5,549 nucleotides of DNA from CAYRTD01 sp964426915 (GTDB lineage: Bacteria; Bacteroidota; Bacteroidia; Bacteroidales; GCA-2748055): contig CAYRTD010000201.1 in NCBI GenBank assembly GCA_964426915.1, forward strand, positions 1-5,549, read 5' to 3'. Shown piece by piece: positions 1 through 5,549 of this stretch. The translations under genes and the position numbers were made by a program. Under the pieces are notes generated by a model. The model worked only from the letters and a program-made list of their open reading frames with translations. It made no database searches and had not been told where the DNA came from. Every line of letters begins with the position of its first letter. Within the stretch, counting starts at the first letter, position 1.

Positions 1-542
1 TTCCGCATCGATGACTCCCCGTAATTCCCGGTTCCTTCATATAAAAAACCATCATAATATTCAAAGCCCTGAGTATAAGCTTTTTTATCATGAGGATATG
101 TATTAAGAACCCGGTATCCGTACAAATCAGGTTCTCTGTCAGATGTTATTTTCAATCTTATGGAATGGCTTTCTGAAGTACCGTCTTCCATGAAGATAGT
201 TATCCGCAAAGTGGCTGCACCGGGAGGAAGGTCAGGAACCTTCAATTTTACAGGTCTAACATCAGTAACACTTTTCTTAACCATTCCCCCGCCGATAGAG
301 AAGATTACTGAGTCAATTTTTATCGCTTCCCCGGTAGGTTCAAACCCGGATTCAATTTCGGATCCGGGAATCAAATAATCATTTCGTTTGGGTTCGGTAA
401 TTCGAAACTTATAATCAACAGAATGGGTTTGGACCCCGGGAGGTTTTTGATCTTCCGGTTTCTCATTTTGTCCGGATTTGCAACCGAACAGTGAGAAACC
501 AAGAAAAAAGAAAGACAAAAGGAGTCCGGGTATATTATACAT
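1..542 (-). CDS. Glutaminyl-peptide cyclotransferase lipoprotein, 5' part (cut by the window edge)
   Basis: This is the first 180 codons of a gene that continues beyond base 1. The family (bacterial/plant-type glutaminyl cyclase, Glu_cyclase_2, a beta-propeller) converts N-terminal glutamine of peptides to pyroglutamate and releases ammonia. Seen in the translation: a hydrophobic signal segment (residues 7-19) ending in a lipobox, SLFGC, with the lipid-bearing Cys at 21. A polar Pro/Lys/Glu-rich linker follows. Residues of about 45-140 look like a beta-sandwich (Ig-like) domain. The catalytic-domain start is then marked by TYPHD (148-152), TQGFE (157-161) and the LYEGTGNYGESS stretch, which are hallmarks of this family. 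The protein is therefore predicted to be an exported, membrane-anchored enzyme. The N-terminal extension before the propeller is, from memory, common in Bacteroidota members. The start codon overlaps the stop of the upstream HAD gene (TAATG), so translation is probably coupled. The propeller and active-site acids lie mostly outside the window, so activity cannot be judged. Confidence 0.87.
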   Translation of the reverse strand, partial: MYNIPGLLLSFFFLGFSLFGCKSGQNEKPEDQKPPGVQTHSVDYKFRITEPKRNDYLIPGSEIESGFEPTGEAIKIDSVIFSIGGGMVKKSVTDVRPVKLKVPDLPPGAATLRITIFMEDGTSESHSIRLKITSDREPDLYGYRVLNTYPHDKKAYTQGFEYYDGFLYEGTGNYGESSMR

Positions 543-967
543 TACTTAAAAAGTTTAGTGAACCATCCCGGAGATTTCTTTGAAGATCTGATCCGCTTCA
601 TTTCTTCTTCCGTATTTAATCCGGAATCAGGATTGATCATTTGATATATTTCTCCCCAGCCGGGAAAGCCTCCAACATTTCTGTCATCAATATAAATATC
701 AGCAAGAACCTTACGGCTGGTAATCTGTTCTTCGTAAACCTCCTCGGGATAGTTTTTATTTACAGCGTAGAATTCAACACCGTTTTTTTTGCAATATTCC
801 ACCGCTTCATCAAGTTCTTTGCCTGTTCTGATGGTCCACAAAATCAATTGATGCCCATCATTGAGCAGAGCTTTTAGAGCATCAAAGGCAAAAAGCTTCT
901 CTTTACCTATTTTGGGGTACTTATGTTCCACTATCGTACCATCAAAATCAACCGCAATTCTCATCAT
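542..967 (-). CDS. HAD-superfamily hydrolase, BT0820-like
   Basis: A 141-residue HAD-fold protein, probably a small cytoplasmic phosphatase of unknown substrate. Motif I is VDFDGTI, with nucleophile Asp7 and general acid/base Asp9. Motif II is LWTIRTG, with Thr45. Lys86 in SRKVLAD fits motif III, and IDDRNVGG (Asp94, Asp95) fits motif IV, so the catalytic set is complete. No sizeable cap domain is visible, which suggests a minimal, open active site. The sequence and length resemble my recollection of the Bacteroides thetaiotaomicron BT0820 structural-genomics family, whose substrate I do not know to be established. After the core (about residue 114) there is a 27-residue charged tail ending in SPGWFTKLFK. 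Two ATG codons stand in tandem at the start (967 and 964). Neither has a Shine-Dalgarno sequence, so the first is used by convention. The stop overlaps the start of the cyclotransferase gene by one base, so the two are very likely co-transcribed. Confidence 0.88.
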   Translation of the reverse strand: MMRIAVDFDGTIVEHKYPKIGKEKLFAFDALKALLNDGHQLILWTIRTGKELDEAVEYCKKNGVEFYAVNKNYPEEVYEEQITSRKVLADIYIDDRNVGGFPGWGEIYQMINPDSGLNTEEEMKRIRSSKKSPGWFTKLFK

Positions 968-984
968 TTGTTTAATAGTTTCAA

Positions 985-992
985 CAAATATA
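985..992 (-). promoter_or_regulatory. Putative Bacteroidota-type -7 promoter element for the HAD-cyclotransferase unit
   Basis: On the minus strand this reads TATATTTG, an exact match to the Bacteroidota sigma-factor -7 consensus TAnnTTTG. It ends 17 bases before the HAD start codon, which would give a very short leader. The -33 element is weak: at the expected 19-base spacing (1012-1015) there is GTTT rather than TTTG or TTG. Because the region is A/T rich, a chance match is possible. Confidence 0.45.
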
Positions 993-1007
993 GAAAAAAG
1001 GATTGAA

Positions 1008-1028
1008 GAATAAACAGGAAGTTTATTC
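1008..1028 (-). terminator. Perfect inverted repeat, possible terminator of cysE-cysK (or operator)
   Basis: On the minus strand GAATAAAC, loop TTCCT, GTTTATTC forms a perfect 8-bp stem with a 5-base loop, 121 bases after the cysK stop. A run of six T (999-994) begins 8 bases past the stem. The stem is A/T rich and the T-run is displaced, so this is a weak intrinsic terminator at best. The proximal arm also covers the position of the -33 box of the putative HAD promoter, so a protein-binding operator is an equally good reading. Symmetry is certain; the role is not. Confidence 0.4.
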
Positions 1029-1149
1029 CCTAAAAGGCAGATTAACTGTAACTAGAATTTGCTGAAGCCGGCAACATGAAATTTTCAGGGCAGACCTTGC
1101 ATTTTTCTTGGGACGATAGATAAATCCTGATTTTATAAGTCAAAAGCTA

Positions 1150-2061
1150 TCAATACAGCTCATCTACCGAAAGATATCTTTCGCCTGTGTCGTAGTTAAA
1201 AGTAAGTATCCTGGATCCTTTGGGGATATCTTCGAGTTTTTTATTAACGGCAGCGAGAGAGGCACCGGACGATATTCCCATAAATAAACCCTCTTCCCGG
1301 GCAGCTCTTTTGGCAAAACCAAATGCTTCTTCTTTACTTACTTTAATTGCACCATCAAGAATATCCATATTCAGGTTATCTGGTATAAAACCGGGTCCAA
1401 TGCCCTGAAGCGGATGGGGTCCGGGTTCTCCCCCAGATATAATGGGTGATCCTTCAGGTTCAACAGCGTACACCTTGATATCCGGCCATTTTTCCTTTAA
1501 CACCTTGGCAACTCCGGAAATATGTCCCCCTGTACCCACTCCGGTTATCAGGTAGTCCAGGCCTTCAGGGAAATCCTTAAGAATTTCCTGAGCAGTGAAT
1601 TTTATGTGAGAATCCGGATTGGCGGGATTATCAAACTGTGAAGGTATCCATGCCTTATCGATCGTCTTTTTCAGTTCTTCCGCTTTTGCCATCGAGCCTT
1701 TCATTCCTTCGGTCCGGGGTGTCAGTTCAAACTCTGCACCATAGGCAGCCATAATACTTCGTCGCTCAATAGACATTGACTCGGGCATTACCAGTATCAA
1801 TCTGTAGCCTTTCACTGCAGCAACCATTGCGAGTCCAATGCCTGTATTCCCACTGGTTGGCTCAATGATTACCGACCCTTTTTTAAGCGTCCCGTTTTTT
1901 TCCGCTTCTTCGACCATGTGCAGTGCAATCCGGTCTTTAATGCTGCCACCCGGATTTGCTTTCTCAAGTTTAATCCATACTTCATACTCCTTACTGAAAA
2001 GATTATTAACACGTATATGTGGGGTATTACCAATGGTTTTTAATATATTATCTGCTTTCAT
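1150..2061 (-). CDS. cysK: Cysteine synthase A (O-acetylserine sulfhydrylase)
   Basis: A cytoplasmic pyridoxal-phosphate enzyme that condenses O-acetyl-L-serine with sulfide to give L-cysteine and acetate, the last step of cysteine synthesis. The 303-residue length is normal for CysK. Seen: NTPHIRV near the N terminus (12-18), the PLP-Schiff-base lysine Lys42 in GGSIKDR, the substrate-binding loop PTSGNTG (68-74), the phosphate-binding glycine loop GVGTGGHISG (174-183), HPLQGIGPGFIP (216-227), and GISSGAS (262-268), whose Ser is the usual partner of the pyridine nitrogen. The fold-type II set is therefore complete. The HPLQGIG segment favours cysteine synthase over cystathionine beta-synthase, and no CBS-domain tail is present. 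CysM-type specificity (thiosulfate) cannot be excluded by eye. It begins 5 bases after the cysE stop, so it is the second gene of a cysE-cysK operon. The only leader is ATTAAT-type A/T-rich sequence, which fits translation without a Shine-Dalgarno. Confidence 0.95.
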   Translation of the reverse strand: MKADNILKTIGNTPHIRVNNLFSKEYEVWIKLEKANPGGSIKDRIALHMVEEAEKNGTLKKGSVIIEPTSGNTGIGLAMVAAVKGYRLILVMPESMSIERRSIMAAYGAEFELTPRTEGMKGSMAKAEELKKTIDKAWIPSQFDNPANPDSHIKFTAQEILKDFPEGLDYLITGVGTGGHISGVAKVLKEKWPDIKVYAVEPEGSPIISGGEPGPHPLQGIGPGFIPDNLNMDILDGAIKVSKEEAFGFAKRAAREEGLFMGISSGASLAAVNKKLEDIPKGSRILTFNYDTGERYLSVDELY

Positions 2062-2066
2062 ATTAA

Positions 2067-2894
2067 TCAGATTACAAAGTTTATAGGTTCGTCGAATGAC
2101 TTACTGTCTTTTATTACCGATTTATGCTGCCGGTAAACTACCGAATGAGGGATAACACTTTCGGTTAGCCATACATTACCGCCAATAACCGTATCATGAC
2201 CTATGATTGTATCCCCACCCAATATCGTACTTCCTGCATAAATAATAACGTTGTCTTCAATAGTGGGGTGCCGCTTTTTATTGCTCATTTTCTTCTTAAC
2301 ATACACAGCTCCAAGGGTAACTCCCTGGTAAATTTTAACATTGTCACCAACAAGTGCTGTCTCACCAATTACCACTCCTGTGCCATGATCAATAAAAAAA
2401 TTCTTACCTATAGTTGCCCCGGGATGAATATCTATTCCGGTTTTTCCGTGAGCATATTCACTCATGATACGTGGTAGTACCGGAACGTCCTGTTTGTATA
2501 AAACATGTGATAAACGATGTACGGAAAGCGCGTAGAATCCAGGGTAGGCCAGGATAACCTCCTCAACACAATCAGCGGCCGGATCAGATTTCATACAAAT
2601 ATCAGCATCATTCAATAAAGTTTTAAAAACTCCCGGAAGCTCATTAAAAAAAACTTCAGCTACTTCTTTAGGGCTTTTATCAATCTCTTTCTCCAGGGGC
2701 AACATAAGCTGCTTAAGCCTTAGCTGCATCCTTTCAAGTTGTATTTCAATTTCAAATTTTGAAATATTTTTATTGGTTTTGACAGGAAACAAAAGATGTA
2801 TCAGATCATCCACAAATAAGTGAGTATCCAGCATAGACGGTACGTCCGTGCAATAACTCCGGTTAATGCTGTCAAGATATTCTGCAAAGTCCAT
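2067..2894 (-). CDS. cysE: Serine O-acetyltransferase
   Basis: Transfers acetyl from acetyl-CoA to L-serine, giving the O-acetylserine used by CysK; this is the committed and usually cysteine-inhibited step of cysteine synthesis. The protein has 275 residues, close to E. coli CysE (273). An alpha-helical N-terminal region (about 1-150) is followed by a left-handed beta-helix of hexapeptide repeats (about 153-245). By motif alignment with E. coli CysE, Asp155 (in GIDIHPGA) and His170 (in IDHGTG) match catalytic Asp143 and His158 with identical 15-residue spacing. RHP (208-210) matches the substrate/cysteine-binding Arg-His. The loop before it (AVYVKKKMSNKK) is Lys-rich and differs from the E. 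coli loop. The chain ends in INFVI; a C-terminal Ile is the residue that enters the CysK active site in the cysteine synthase complex. It is the first gene of the cysE-cysK pair. No good Shine-Dalgarno and no exact TAnnTTTG promoter are seen upstream. Confidence 0.95.
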   Translation of the reverse strand: MDFAEYLDSINRSYCTDVPSMLDTHLFVDDLIHLLFPVKTNKNISKFEIEIQLERMQLRLKQLMLPLEKEIDKSPKEVAEVFFNELPGVFKTLLNDADICMKSDPAADCVEEVILAYPGFYALSVHRLSHVLYKQDVPVLPRIMSEYAHGKTGIDIHPGATIGKNFFIDHGTGVVIGETALVGDNVKIYQGVTLGAVYVKKKMSNKKRHPTIEDNVIIYAGSTILGGDTIIGHDTVIGGNVWLTESVIPHSVVYRQHKSVIKDSKSFDEPINFVI

Positions 2895-3182
2895 ATAAAT
2901 AAAATTTAATCAACTAACTCTATATATTCCGTAAAGTTCCTTAACATTTCATTATTAACAAAGGATTAACGATTCGAATGTGAGAAAAAAAAGAAAAATC
3001 CCTCCAAAATAAAACTGTCATTGCAAGTTCACCAGAAATCAAGATTACTCAAAATTCATTTATAATTTAGAACAAAAAAAACGAACGGGTGTTTTTCCAT
3101 AGGATCCGATATCATCGCATTTTTTTTTAAATTGTCCTAATATTATGCAAATTTGTTTTTCTTTACCTATTATCATTTATAA
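2895..3182. promoter_or_regulatory. Divergent intergenic region between cysE and pssA
   Basis: This 288-base A/T-rich gap must hold the promoters for leftward cysE and rightward pssA. No convincing gene or RNA is seen in it. There is no exact TAnnTTTG on either strand; the closest for cysE is TTATTTTG (minus strand, 3012-3005), with one mismatch, which would leave a leader of about 100 bases. Three direct copies of TTAAC occur at 2941-2945, 2955-2959 and 2966-2970, within 80 bases of the cysE start, and could be a binding array. A run of nine T lies at 3120-3128. The exact promoter positions cannot be assigned. Confidence 0.5.
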
Positions 3183-3881
3183 ATGAAAAAGCATATTCCA
3201 AATTTTATCACCCTGTTAAACCTGAGTTCAGGAGTAGTGGGTCTGATATTCATTATGAGGGGTGAACTTAATATGGCGGTTTACCTTGTCTTTCTGAGCG
3301 GTATTCTGGATTTCCTTGACGGTTTCACTGCCCGCCTGTTGAATGCTTATTCGGATTTAGGTGAATCACTTGATTCCCTGGCAGATGTTGTAAGCTTCGG
3401 GGTCCTTCCTTCAGTAATTGCTTTTTATGCCCTTTCAACAGGTTCTGCAGGAAAATACAGCCTACAGGAATTTACGCCCTACATTGCGCTGATTATTCCG
3501 GCATTTTCAGCTCTTCGCCTGGCTATTTTTAATTTAGATGATAATCAGAAACTTAGTTTCAAGGGATTACCAACACCGGCGAATGCCTTTTTGGTGAGTT
3601 CTGCCGCATTTATCTATATGAACGAAAATGAAATAATCCGGATCCATCACTTTGTCCTTTTAATCCTTATTGTGGCAGGATGTCTGCTTATGGTCTCAGG
3701 CATAAGAATGTTTTCCCTGAAATCTACAAAATCCGGGAAGTACCAGAAGCTCCTTATAATCCTGTTTCTCATCGTTGCTATTCTTCTTATCGTATTCCTG
3801 GGTTTTACCGGAATATTTTTCTCTCTCCTGCTATATGTTTTAATCTCTTTGGTTTGGCAGAATAAAATTCCGGTAGGATAA
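3183..3881 (+). CDS. pssA: CDP-diacylglycerol--serine O-phosphatidyltransferase
   Basis: An inner-membrane enzyme that joins CDP-diacylglycerol and L-serine to give phosphatidylserine and CMP, the first step toward phosphatidylethanolamine. The 232-residue protein carries the complete CDP-alcohol phosphatidyltransferase signature DG-x2-AR-x8-G-x3-D-x3-D: Asp46, Gly47, Ala50, Arg51, Gly60, Asp64 and Asp68, where the aspartates bind the divalent metals. The N-terminal IPNFITLLNLSSG (5-17) and the later FKGLPTPANA (126-135) are features of the integral-membrane (Bacillus-type) PssA rather than of phosphatidylglycerophosphate synthases. About seven or eight hydrophobic segments are visible, including 9-25, 31-45, 69-84, 97-116, 155-173 and a long hydrophobic stretch at 190-224. 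The start lacks a Shine-Dalgarno, and the upstream bases are TATCATTTATAA. A phosphatidylserine decarboxylase gene, its usual pathway partner, is not in the window. Its neighbours are functionally unrelated, so it is probably transcribed alone or only loosely with the SCO gene 124 bases downstream. Confidence 0.93.
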   Translation: MKKHIPNFITLLNLSSGVVGLIFIMRGELNMAVYLVFLSGILDFLDGFTARLLNAYSDLGESLDSLADVVSFGVLPSVIAFYALSTGSAGKYSLQEFTPYIALIIPAFSALRLAIFNLDDNQKLSFKGLPTPANAFLVSSAAFIYMNENEIIRIHHFVLLILIVAGCLLMVSGIRMFSLKSTKSGKYQKLLIILFLIVAILLIVFLGFTGIFFSLLLYVLISLVWQNKIPVG

Positions 3882-3908
3882 ACCGGTCATTATTCTGTAT
3901 ATTACAGA
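3870..3908 (+). terminator. Two weak hairpins at the pssA stop, doubtful terminator
   Basis: CCGGT (3870-3874) pairs with ACCGG (3882-3886) across a 7-base loop that contains the pssA stop codon. TCTGTA (3894-3899) then pairs with TACAGA (3903-3908) across a 3-base loop. The following bases are TTCTTAAAAAAA, so there is no proper T-run. Transcription may end here, but the stems are short and could be chance. Confidence 0.22.
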
Positions 3909-4005
3909 TTCTTAAAAAAATAACTAGGCCTGAAACAATATTTTGCAATCTTTTTATTTATATTGGTTTTAAAAAATACAGGCTTCACTTTAATAAATAA
4001 ATGCC

Positions 4006-4839
4006 ATGAAATTTTTGTTATATATTTACAAGCAGAACAAGAAACTCCTATTGATGAAACTCTATAAACTGAATCTCACACTTTTCTTTTCACTTATTTT
4101 CAGCAGCCTGGCTGCTCAATCCCCGAAATCCAATTCTGATATTGAAATTGGTTTTATTGAAAAGCAGGGTGAATATGTTGCTCTTGACACAAAGCTTACA
4201 AATGAAGAAGGAGAGGAAGTGACTCTGGGTGAGGAGATTGACAAGCCCACCATTCTCAATCTTGTTTATTACCGCTGTCCCGGAACCTGCAGCCCGCTGA
4301 TGTGGGGAGTAGCAAAATTTATTGAGGAAGTAGACCTTAAGCTCGGTGAGGATTACCAGGTTCTTACCATTAGTTTTGATCATACTGAAAATATAAAACT
4401 CGGATTACAGAAAAAAGCTAATTACATCAGCAGTCTGGATAACAAGGATCTCGCTGAACACTGGAAGTTTTATGTTGCCGACAGTGCCAACATAGCTAAA
4501 CTGACCGAATCAGCAGGCTTTCGGTTTAAGTGGGTCGTCGATCAGTATTCCCATCCTACCGGTCTGATCGCCCTTTCACCGGAAGGTAAAATTACCCGGT
4601 ATCTGAGAGGGATTGAATTCCTCCCCTTCGATATAAAAATTACCATGGTCGAAGCAGCAGACGGCCAGATTGGGCCTTCCATAAACCGTTTACTTGCTTT
4701 CTGTTATTCTTACGATAAAGATAAAGACTCTATGGTATTTAATGTTACAAAAGTAGCAGGTACACTTATAATGTTTTTCGCCATTGTAATTTTACTTTTC
4801 TTAGTATTCACGAGAAGAAAACACGCTAAAGCCAGTTAG
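4006..4839 (+). CDS. SCO1/SenC-family copper protein, cytochrome oxidase assembly
   Basis: A thioredoxin-fold protein of the SCO family, which binds copper outside the cytoplasm and helps load or reduce the copper centres of cytochrome c oxidase. The metal-site set is complete: Cys91 and Cys95 in YRCPGTCSP and His183 in YSHPTG. The mature domain spans about residues 45-225. A strongly hydrophobic segment (about 250-268) followed by RRKHAK predicts a C-terminal membrane anchor with the basic end in the cytoplasm. The chosen start gives 277 residues. An in-frame ATG at 4054 (Met17) gives a far more standard signal peptide, with the segment LTLFFSLIFSSLAAQ and probable cleavage near residue 38, and may be the true start. 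Neither start has a Shine-Dalgarno sequence. The next gene, ctaD, starts one base after the stop, so this is the first visible gene of an oxidase operon. The 124-base upstream gap holds TATATTGG (3959-3966), one mismatch from a Bacteroidota -7 element but without a -33 partner. Confidence 0.92.
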   Translation: MKFLLYIYKQNKKLLLMKLYKLNLTLFFSLIFSSLAAQSPKSNSDIEIGFIEKQGEYVALDTKLTNEEGEEVTLGEEIDKPTILNLVYYRCPGTCSPLMWGVAKFIEEVDLKLGEDYQVLTISFDHTENIKLGLQKKANYISSLDNKDLAEHWKFYVADSANIAKLTESAGFRFKWVVDQYSHPTGLIALSPEGKITRYLRGIEFLPFDIKITMVEAADGQIGPSINRLLAFCYSYDKDKDSMVFNVTKVAGTLIMFFAIVILLFLVFTRRKHAKAS

Positions 4840-4840
4840 T

Positions 4841-5549
4841 ATGACCTCCAATCAAAGTAAAAGTGAGCCCAGTTATCTGGAGTATACGGGAAAGTACAAA
4901 GGAATTCTGGCCTGGATACTTTCCACCGACCACAAAAGAATTGGCCTCCTCTATCTTTATACCATGCTGGTTTTTTTCAGTATTGGTGCAATTTTAGGGC
5001 TATTGATGAAATTTGAACTTCTTGCTCCGGGGAAAACCATAATGGAACCCCAGGCATATAATGCCTTTTTCACTCTTCACGGGGTGATCATGATCTTTGT
5101 GATTGTTATTCCTGGTTTGCCTGCGGTTTTTGGAAATTTCTTTCTGCCAATATTAATTGGGGCCAAAGATGTTGCCTTTCCCAGAATTAACCTCTTATCG
5201 TGGTATATTTATATTTTGGGAATATGTCTGGTACTGGTATCCCTTGTTACAGGTCAGGGGCCTCCGGATACGGGATGGACCTTTTATGCACCCTATAGTT
5301 TCCAAACCACTACCAATATGTTACCGGCTGTTCTTGGAGCATTTGTACTGGGCTTTTCTTCAATCCTCACCGGCCTCAATTTTATCGTTACCATCCACAG
5401 AATGAGAGCACCCGGAATGTCATGGTTGAAGATGCCCTTATTCCCATGGACACTTTACGGAACGGCTTGGATACAGGTTCTGGCCACACCTATCGTAGGC
5501 ATAACCCTTTTGATGATCATTGCCGAGCGCACCCTGAATATAGGGTTCT
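4841..5549 (+). CDS. ctaD: Cytochrome c oxidase subunit I, 5' part (cut by the window edge)
   Basis: The first 236 codons of the catalytic subunit of a haem-copper oxidase, an integral inner-membrane protein that reduces O2 to water and pumps protons. Seen: a short soluble N-terminal stretch, STDHKRIG (28-35), a first membrane helix (about 37-57), and FTLHGVIMIF (77-86), where His80 is the expected low-spin haem ligand. Next come PGLPAVFGNFFLP (91-103) and LIGAKDVAFPRINLLSW (105-121), classic subunit I signatures of the second and third helices. GWTFYAPYS (145-153) and further membrane helices (about 160-186 and 204-228) follow. The Cu_B ligands, including the HPEVY segment, and the second haem ligand lie past the window edge, so the A1/A2 subtype and completeness cannot be decided. 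It starts one base after the SCO gene, with no Shine-Dalgarno, and is presumably co-transcribed with it. No subunit II (CuA) gene lies upstream in this window; it may follow downstream or be elsewhere. Confidence 0.95.
   Translation, partial: MTSNQSKSEPSYLEYTGKYKGILAWILSTDHKRIGLLYLYTMLVFFSIGAILGLLMKFELLAPGKTIMEPQAYNAFFTLHGVIMIFVIVIPGLPAVFGNFFLPILIGAKDVAFPRINLLSWYIYILGICLVLVSLVTGQGPPDTGWTFYAPYSFQTTTNMLPAVLGAFVLGFSSILTGLNFIVTIHRMRAPGMSWLKMPLFPWTLYGTAWIQVLATPIVGITLLMIIAERTLNIGF

Noticed and set aside
160..378. Plus-strand open frame of 72 codons
   Set aside because: It lies antisense to the lipoprotein cyclotransferase gene, whose minus-strand translation has a lipobox and family motifs; the plus-strand product has no recognisable features.
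1056..1076. TTGC...GCAA hairpin between cysK and the HAD gene, considered as a terminator
   Set aside because: Only 4 base pairs with an 8-base loop and no T-run; the repeat at 1008-1028 is much stronger.
2196..2477. Plus-strand open frame of 93 codons
   Set aside because: It is antisense to the beta-helix part of cysE, where the hexapeptide repeats give a clear coding signal on the minus strand.
3108..3128. CGAT-ATC-ATCG followed by a run of nine T, resembling a terminator on the plus strand
   Set aside because: The stem is only 4 bp and no plus-strand gene lies upstream to be terminated; it sits just before pssA.
3959..3966. TATATTGG as a -7 promoter element for the SCO-ctaD operon
   Set aside because: It has one mismatch to TAnnTTTG and no TTTG at the expected 19-base spacing; the nearest TTTG gives a 13-base spacer, so it was mentioned but not listed as a promoter.
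4090..4383. Minus-strand open frame of 97 codons inside the SCO gene
   Set aside because: The plus strand encodes the CPGTC copper motif through this stretch, and the minus-strand frame shows no domain.
5157..5405. Plus-strand open frame of 82 codons inside ctaD
   Set aside because: It is out of frame with the unmistakable subunit I translation that runs from 4841 to the window edge.
1..5549. Search for a novel defence, mobile or RNA-based system
   Set aside because: All long coding stretches belong to known housekeeping families, the gaps are short (288 bases at most), and no array, tRNA-like cloverleaf, integrase or transposase remnant was seen.

Overview
The window looks like ordinary chromosomal DNA from a member of the Bacteroidota. 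This is inferred from three things. None of the seven start codons has a Shine-Dalgarno sequence, and all have A/T-rich leaders. One promoter-like element matches the Bacteroidota -7 consensus (TAnnTTTG). The gene families, especially a BT0820-like HAD protein and a lipoprotein glutaminyl cyclase with an extra N-terminal domain, are typical of that phylum. No taxonomic search was possible.

The layout is two divergent blocks around a 288-base A/T-rich gap (2895-3182). The left block is on the minus strand and reads cysE (2894-2067), cysK (2061-1150), a small HAD-family phosphatase-like gene (967-542), then the 5' part of a glutaminyl-peptide cyclotransferase lipoprotein gene (542 to the window edge). 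cysE and cysK are 5 bases apart and encode the two enzymes that turn serine into cysteine. The HAD and cyclotransferase genes overlap by one base and probably form a second transcription unit. A gap of 182 bases precedes them and holds a perfect 8-bp inverted repeat and a promoter-like element.

The right block is on the plus strand. pssA (3183-3881) makes phosphatidylserine, the precursor of phosphatidylethanolamine. After 124 bases come a copper-binding SCO1/SenC assembly protein (4006-4839) and, one base later, the 5' third or so of ctaD, cytochrome c oxidase subunit I, which runs off the right edge. The SCO-ctaD pair is the start of an aerobic respiratory oxidase operon, so the organism probably respires oxygen through a haem-copper oxidase.

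I found no mobile element, CRISPR array, RNA gene, toxin-antitoxin pair or defence system, and no evidence of a previously undescribed system. The most interesting details are the C-terminal isoleucine of CysE beside its partner CysK, the unusual two-ended membrane architecture of the SCO protein, the inverted repeat at 1008-1028, and the coupling of the HAD gene to the cyclotransferase gene.
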